DNA of 64,000 nt, taken from assembly GCF_016793595.1 (NCBI RefSeq), contig NZ_JAEULY010000024.1, positions 1-64,000 on the forward strand. Direction: 5' to 3'. Positions 60,585 through 64,000 of this stretch are shown here, in pieces. The stretch's first letter is position 1. Each line of letters starts with the position of its first letter. Under the pieces are notes generated by a model. It was not told where the DNA came from. It made no database searches and was given only the letters and a program-made list of their open reading frames with translations. A program made the position numbers and the translations under genes. The DNA comes from Phreatobacter sp. (GTDB taxonomy: Bacteria; Pseudomonadota; Alphaproteobacteria; Rhizobiales; Phreatobacteraceae).

Positions 60585-60618
60585 CGGGGCCTCCTTGTCG
60601 TTGGTATCGAGAGAGAAA

Positions 60619-61182
60619 TCAGCGGATGTCGGCGGCGACGCGGACGCGGACCATGCGGTCCGGCCCGGTCACGGTGCCGTTGGCGGCGGGGTTGCCGCGC
60701 TTGATCTTGTCGACCGCTTCCATGCCCTGGATGACGTTGCCGAACACGGTGTACTGGCCGTTCAGGAACGAGGCGGCGGCGAAGCAGATGAAGAACTGCG
60801 AATTGGCCGAGTTCGGGTTCTGCGAGCGCGCCATGCCGAGCGTGCCGCGCACGAAGGGCTCGCGGGAGAATTCCGCCGTCACGTTCGGCAGCGACGAGCC
60901 GCCCATGCCGGTGCCCTGGGGGTCGCCGGTCTGGGCCATGAATCCCTCGATGACCCGGTGGAAGACGATGCCGTCGTAGAAGCCCTGCCGGGCCAGCGTC
61001 TTGATCCGCTCGACATGCTTCGGGGCAAGGTCGGGGCGCAGGCGGATGATGACCGGCCCGTCCTTCAGCTCGATGACCAGCGTGTTCTCCGGGTCCGCCC
61101 CGGCGGGCAGGCGGATAGCCTGCGCGAAAGCGGGAGCGGCGGCGATCGCCATGCTGCTGGCGAGGAAGGTGCGGCGCTTCAA
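60619..61182 (-). CDS. Exported cyclophilin-type peptidyl-prolyl isomerase
   Basis: A 187-residue periplasmic paralogue of the next gene's product. The leader KRRTFLASSMAIAAAPAFAQ has twin arginines and an AFA-Q cleavage site, suggesting Tat export. The core contains YDGIVFHRVIEGFMAQTGDP and RSQNPNSANSQFFICF with active-site Arg and Phe. The start looks to be TTG, with GGAG eight bases upstream; the next ATG would remove the twin arginines. coaD lies just upstream on the same strand. Confidence 0.9.
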   Translation of the reverse strand: MKRRTFLASSMAIAAAPAFAQAIRLPAGADPENTLVIELKDGPVIIRLRPDLAPKHVERIKTLARQGFYDGIVFHRVIEGFMAQTGDPQGTGMGGSSLPNVTAEFSREPFVRGTLGMARSQNPNSANSQFFICFAAASFLNGQYTVFGNVIQGMEAVDKIKRGNPAANGTVTGPDRMVRVRVAADIR

Positions 61183-61229
61183 GGGCTTGTCTCCGAGGCA
61201 ACAATGGCCGGAAGGGATAGATGGGCCGG

Positions 61230-61748
61230 TCAGGTCTTGTTCGCCACCCGCGCGGCGACCTTGGCGGCGAGCGCGCGGGCGACGGCGGGCGGGACGAAGG
61301 TGGTGATGTCGCCGCCCATGACGGCGATCTGGCGTACCAGCGTGGCGGTGATGGGGCGAACCGTTGGCGAGGCCGGCAGGAAGACGGTCTGCACGTCCGG
61401 GGCCATGGCCGCGTTCATGCCGGCCATCTGCATCTCGTAATCGAGGTCGGTGCCGTCCCGGAGGCCGCGGATGAACAGGCTGGCGCCGGCGCGCTGCGCC
61501 GCCCAGACCGCGAGATCGTCGAAGGTAATGGTGCGGAAGACACAGTTCTCGGCCGCCGCGATCGGCTGGCAGACCTCGGCCAGCAGCGTCTGCCGCTCAT
61601 CGGCGGAAAACATCGGCGTCTTGCCGGGATGAACGCCGATGCCGACGACCAGTTCGTCCGCCAGCCGGCAGGCATTGCGGATCACGTCGAGATGGCCGTT
61701 GGTGACCGGATCGAACGAACCCGTATAGAGCGCGATGCGTTTGGTCAT
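61230..61748 (-). CDS. coaD: Phosphopantetheine adenylyltransferase
   Basis: Penultimate step of coenzyme A synthesis; 172 residues. The nucleotidyltransferase motif is YTGSFDPVTNGHLDVIRNAC and the second conserved block LFIRGLRDGTDLDYEMQMAG. The usual C-terminal SSSxVR motif reads ITATLVRQIAVMGGD. GGAG precedes the ATG. It heads the coaD-ppi-ppi-queA-tgt cluster, while gyrA lies further upstream on the same strand with the divergent M20 peptidase gene between. Confidence 0.95.
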   Translation of the reverse strand: MTKRIALYTGSFDPVTNGHLDVIRNACRLADELVVGIGVHPGKTPMFSADERQTLLAEVCQPIAAAENCVFRTITFDDLAVWAAQRAGASLFIRGLRDGTDLDYEMQMAGMNAAMAPDVQTVFLPASPTVRPITATLVRQIAVMGGDITTFVPPAVARALAAKVAARVANKT

Positions 61749-61875
61749 GAGGCTCCGCCGCTTGGTCCGGCCTCGGCTTAGCGAAGGCGAAAGGCGCGCG
61801 CAAGGGAACCATGCCCGCGCCACGTTGCGCCGCGCGTTCCATCCGGCTTGAATGCCGCGCCTTCAGGAGACACGC

Positions 61876-63042
61876 ATGCCCGATAACGCAGAAGCCGCCG
61901 TCATGGATTGGATCGCCGCGCGCAAGGACGCGATGGTGGACCTGCTGCGCGAGGTGGTCGACATCGATTCAGGCTCCTACGACAAATCCGGCGTCGATGC
62001 CGTGGGCGCGCGCTTCCTGCGCTTCTTCGACGAGCACGGCATTGCCGGCTGGAGGGAGCCGCACGAGGTCTTCGGCGACGCCATCCACGGGCTGGTGGCG
62101 GAACCCGGCGCCAACGAGAAGCCGATCCTGCTGATGGGCCACCGCGACACAGTGTTCCCCAAGGGCGAGGTGTCGCGCCGGCCCTTCTCCATCGAGGGCA
62201 ACCGCGCCCATGGCCCCGGCGTCGCTGACATGAAGGGGGGCCTCGTGATGAACGTTTTCGTCGCCGCCGCCTTCAAGGCGCTCGGCGGCGCGCCCTGCCC
62301 GGTCAAGGTGCTGATCACCTCGGACGAGGAAATCGCCTCGCCGTCCTCGCGGCCGGTGATCGAGCGCGAGGGCCGCGCCGCCCGCGCCGTCTACAATTCC
62401 GAGCCGGGACGGCCCACCGGCAATGTCACCACCGGCCGCAAGGGCGGCGTCTTCATGCGCTTCGACATCTATGGGAAGGCGGCGCATTCTGGCGGAAATT
62501 TCACAAGCGGAATCAGCGCAATCGGAGAACTTGCTCACAAAATAGTTCAAATCCATGCGCTGACCGATCTCGACAAGGGCATCACCCTCAATGTCGGCCT
62601 CGTCTCGGGCGGCCAGTCCGTCAACACGACGGCTCCGCATGCCGAGGGCCAGATCGACCTGCGCTATATCCACCCGGCTGACCGGGCGAAGACGCTGGCC
62701 GCCATCCAGACCATTATCGACACGCCGACCGTGCCGGGCACGACGGCCAAGCTCGAGATCAAGGGCGAATTCCTGCCGGTAGTGGAGACCGAGGCCTCGA
62801 AGGCCATCTTCGCCGCCTACAAGGACGCGGCCAGGGATGCCGGCCTGCCGAACCTTGCCGGCGAATTCTCCGGTGGCTGCGCCGATTCAGGCTTCACCGC
62901 GAGCGTCGGCACGCCGACCATCTGCGGCGTCGGCCCGGTCGGCGGCAATGCCCATACGGTCGAGGAATATCTGGAGATCGACAGCATCGTGCCGCGCGCG
63001 CAGGCGCTGGCGCTGGCGATCCTCAGGACGAAGGTGGATTGA
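61876..63042 (+). CDS. M20 family metallopeptidase (glutamate carboxypeptidase-like)
   Basis: A 388-residue zinc hydrolase of the CPG2/M20 type, probably cytoplasmic. Metal ligands and catalytic acids: MGHRDTVFPKGE, GPGVADMKGGLV, ITSDEEIASPSSR and YNSEPGRPTG, with the final His in GNAHTVEEYLEID. The dimerisation domain starts near FMRFDIYGKAAHSGG. The exact substrate (folate-type glutamate, peptide or amide) is not evident. AGGAGACACGC precedes the ATG. It is inserted, on the plus strand, between gyrA and coaD. Confidence 0.92.
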   Translation: MPDNAEAAVMDWIAARKDAMVDLLREVVDIDSGSYDKSGVDAVGARFLRFFDEHGIAGWREPHEVFGDAIHGLVAEPGANEKPILLMGHRDTVFPKGEVSRRPFSIEGNRAHGPGVADMKGGLVMNVFVAAAFKALGGAPCPVKVLITSDEEIASPSSRPVIEREGRAARAVYNSEPGRPTGNVTTGRKGGVFMRFDIYGKAAHSGGNFTSGISAIGELAHKIVQIHALTDLDKGITLNVGLVSGGQSVNTTAPHAEGQIDLRYIHPADRAKTLAAIQTIIDTPTVPGTTAKLEIKGEFLPVVETEASKAIFAAYKDAARDAGLPNLAGEFSGGCADSGFTASVGTPTICGVGPVGGNAHTVEEYLEIDSIVPRAQALALAILRTKVD

Positions 63043-63079
63043 GCGCGTCGATGCGGCGGTAACAGGCGCCGCCGCTTCG

Positions 63080-63170
63080 CGTCATGGCCGGGCTCGGCCC
63101 GCCATCCCCGACTTGACCGGCGCGGGTTGAGGAATTCGCGGATGCCCGGCGAAAGGCCGGGCATGATGCG
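63080..63170. repeat. REP-like palindromic element, second copy
   Basis: Begins CGTCATGGCCGGGCTCGGCC and ends with the inverse motif GGCCGGGCATGATGCG, the same outer sequence as the element at 52458-52547 but with poorer arms. It includes an inner GCCCGGC-GAAA-GGCCGGGC hairpin. It lies between the M20 peptidase gene and the convergent gyrA end and may end both transcripts. Confidence 0.75.
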
Positions 63171-63214
63171 AGGGTCAGGCGCCACCTAAATGAGTGCGCG
63201 GCGCACGCCGAGCC

Positions 63215-64000
63215 CTACTTGCCCGCATCGGCCTCGCCAGCCTCCGCGTCGCCCTCGCCGGATTCGTCCTCGCCCTCGTCCGTGATGCGCTCCACGGAGA
63301 CCACTTTCTCGGTCTCGTGGGTGTCGAAGACGATGACGCCCTGCGTGCCGCGCCCGGCGACGCGGATACCGTCGACAGGGCAGCGGATGAGCTGGCCGCC
63401 ATCGGTGACCAACATGATCTGGTCCTTGTCATCGACCGGGAACGAGGCGATCAGCGGGCCGTTGCGCTCGTTCACCACCATGGCGACGATGCCCTTGCCG
63501 CCGCGACCGGTAATCCGATACTCAAATGACGAGGTCCGCTTGCCATAGCCGTTCTCGGAAATGGTCAGCACCACCTGCTCGGCGGCCGACATCTCGCCGT
63601 AGCGCTCGGTCGACAATTCGCCAGCGGCGGCGGCCTCCTCGTCGTCGGCAGCCTCGTCGCCATTGGCTTCGCCCGCCACCGCGCGGCGCATCTTGAGATA
63701 GGCGACGCGCTCTTCGGAACTCGCCTCGAAATGGCGCAGGATCGCCATGGAGATGATCCGCGCGCCCTCGGCGAGGTTGATGCCGCGCACGCCCATGGAA
63801 TCGCGGCCCTTGAAGACGCGCACCTCGGGCACCGCGAAACGGATGCACTGGCCGCCATCGGTGGTCAGCAGCACGTCGTCGGCCTCGGTGCAGACGGCGA
63901 CATCGACGATGGCCTCGCCCTCGTCCAGCTTCATGGCGATCTTGCCGCCGCGATTGACCTGCACGAAATCGGAGAGCTTGTTGCGCCGGACCGTGCCACG
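63215..64000 (-). CDS. gyrA: DNA gyrase subunit A (C-terminal part)
   Basis: The last 261 codons of gyrA; the rest lies beyond the right edge. The piece covers the final blades of the DNA-wrapping beta-pinwheel: VNRGGKIAMKLDEGE, GQCIRFAVPEVRVFKGRDSM and later LVTDGGQLIRCPVDGIRVAG. Between blades is an insert of about 35 residues that is very acidic and Ala-rich (EANGDEAADDEEAAAAGELS). The C-terminus is also acidic (EDESGEGDAEAGEADAGK), as in many alphaproteobacterial GyrA proteins. It converges on the M20 gene with a REP-like element between. Confidence 0.95.
   Translation of the reverse strand, partial: RGTVRRNKLSDFVQVNRGGKIAMKLDEGEAIVDVAVCTEADDVLLTTDGGQCIRFAVPEVRVFKGRDSMGVRGINLAEGARIISMAILRHFEASSEERVAYLKMRRAVAGEANGDEAADDEEAAAAGELSTERYGEMSAAEQVVLTISENGYGKRTSSFEYRITGRGGKGIVAMVVNERNGPLIASFPVDDKDQIMLVTDGGQLIRCPVDGIRVAGRGTQGVIVFDTHETEKVVSVERITDEGEDESGEGDAEAGEADAGK

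Overview
The window is a GC-rich, densely coding stretch of chromosome, most probably from an alphaproteobacterium of the order Hyphomicrobiales (Rhizobiales). Reasons: an E1-beta subunit with its own lipoyl domain (pdhB), the DivK-PleD polar-signalling pair, an EipB-type DUF1849 envelope protein, a DUF3572 gene beside divK, a queuine transglycosylase without the usual zinc cysteines, the run gyrA-coaD-ppi-ppi-queA-tgt, and small palindromic repeats of the kind scattered through Rhizobiales genomes. The genus cannot be fixed from this sequence. I see no phage, transposase, plasmid gene, CRISPR array or rRNA.

Layout. 1-6 kb: pyruvate dehydrogenase E1 (pdhB partial, pdhA), with a small membrane protein gene between the two subunits, then ftsB, a DMT exporter, a secreted YbjN-like protein and enolase, the last two converging on a strong bidirectional terminator. 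6-12 kb: ankyrin-repeat protein, queF, a SPOR-like membrane protein, an acyl-CoA ligase, a BASS-type transporter and another DMT exporter. 12-16 kb: opgG-opgH for osmoregulated periplasmic glucans. 16.4-21.4 kb: a nitrogen-type assimilation operon (siroheme/Fe-S reductase, an unusual Fe-S flavoprotein reductase, cysG) behind a consensus sigma-54 promoter. 21.5-26.7 kb: rpmG, pleD, divK, DUF3572, dinB and a Nudix CoA pyrophosphatase.

26.7-33.4 kb: eipB, ridA-glycerophosphodiesterase flanked by palindromic repeats, a COG3146 acyltransferase, an unusual 11-residue-repeat protein, two small secreted arginine-rich proteins, a HIT hydrolase and azlC-azlD. 33.5-36.4 kb: clpS-clpA. 36.7-49.9 kb: mostly housekeeping (sdhE-mfd, divergent recG, YbaN-like protein, PfkB kinase, an SDR, tRNA-Lys, PPK2) with several uncharacterised secreted or membrane proteins. 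50.0-53.8 kb: a three-gene operon of long coiled-coil/TelA-like proteins with no assigned function, the best candidate here for an undescribed system. 53.9-64 kb: SGNH hydrolase, AbrB-family transporter, rnk, rmuC, then tgt-queA-ppi-ppi-coaD, an M20 peptidase and the 3' end of gyrA.

How the genes connect: QueF (7 kb) makes preQ1, Tgt (58 kb) inserts it into tRNA and QueA (59 kb) modifies it, so half of the queuosine pathway is here. ClpS selects N-degron substrates for ClpA. DivK and PleD act in the same polar cell-cycle circuit. CysG supplies siroheme to the reductase encoded just upstream of it. Starts were chosen from ribosome binding sites, operon overlaps and family N-termini; uncertain ones are flagged.
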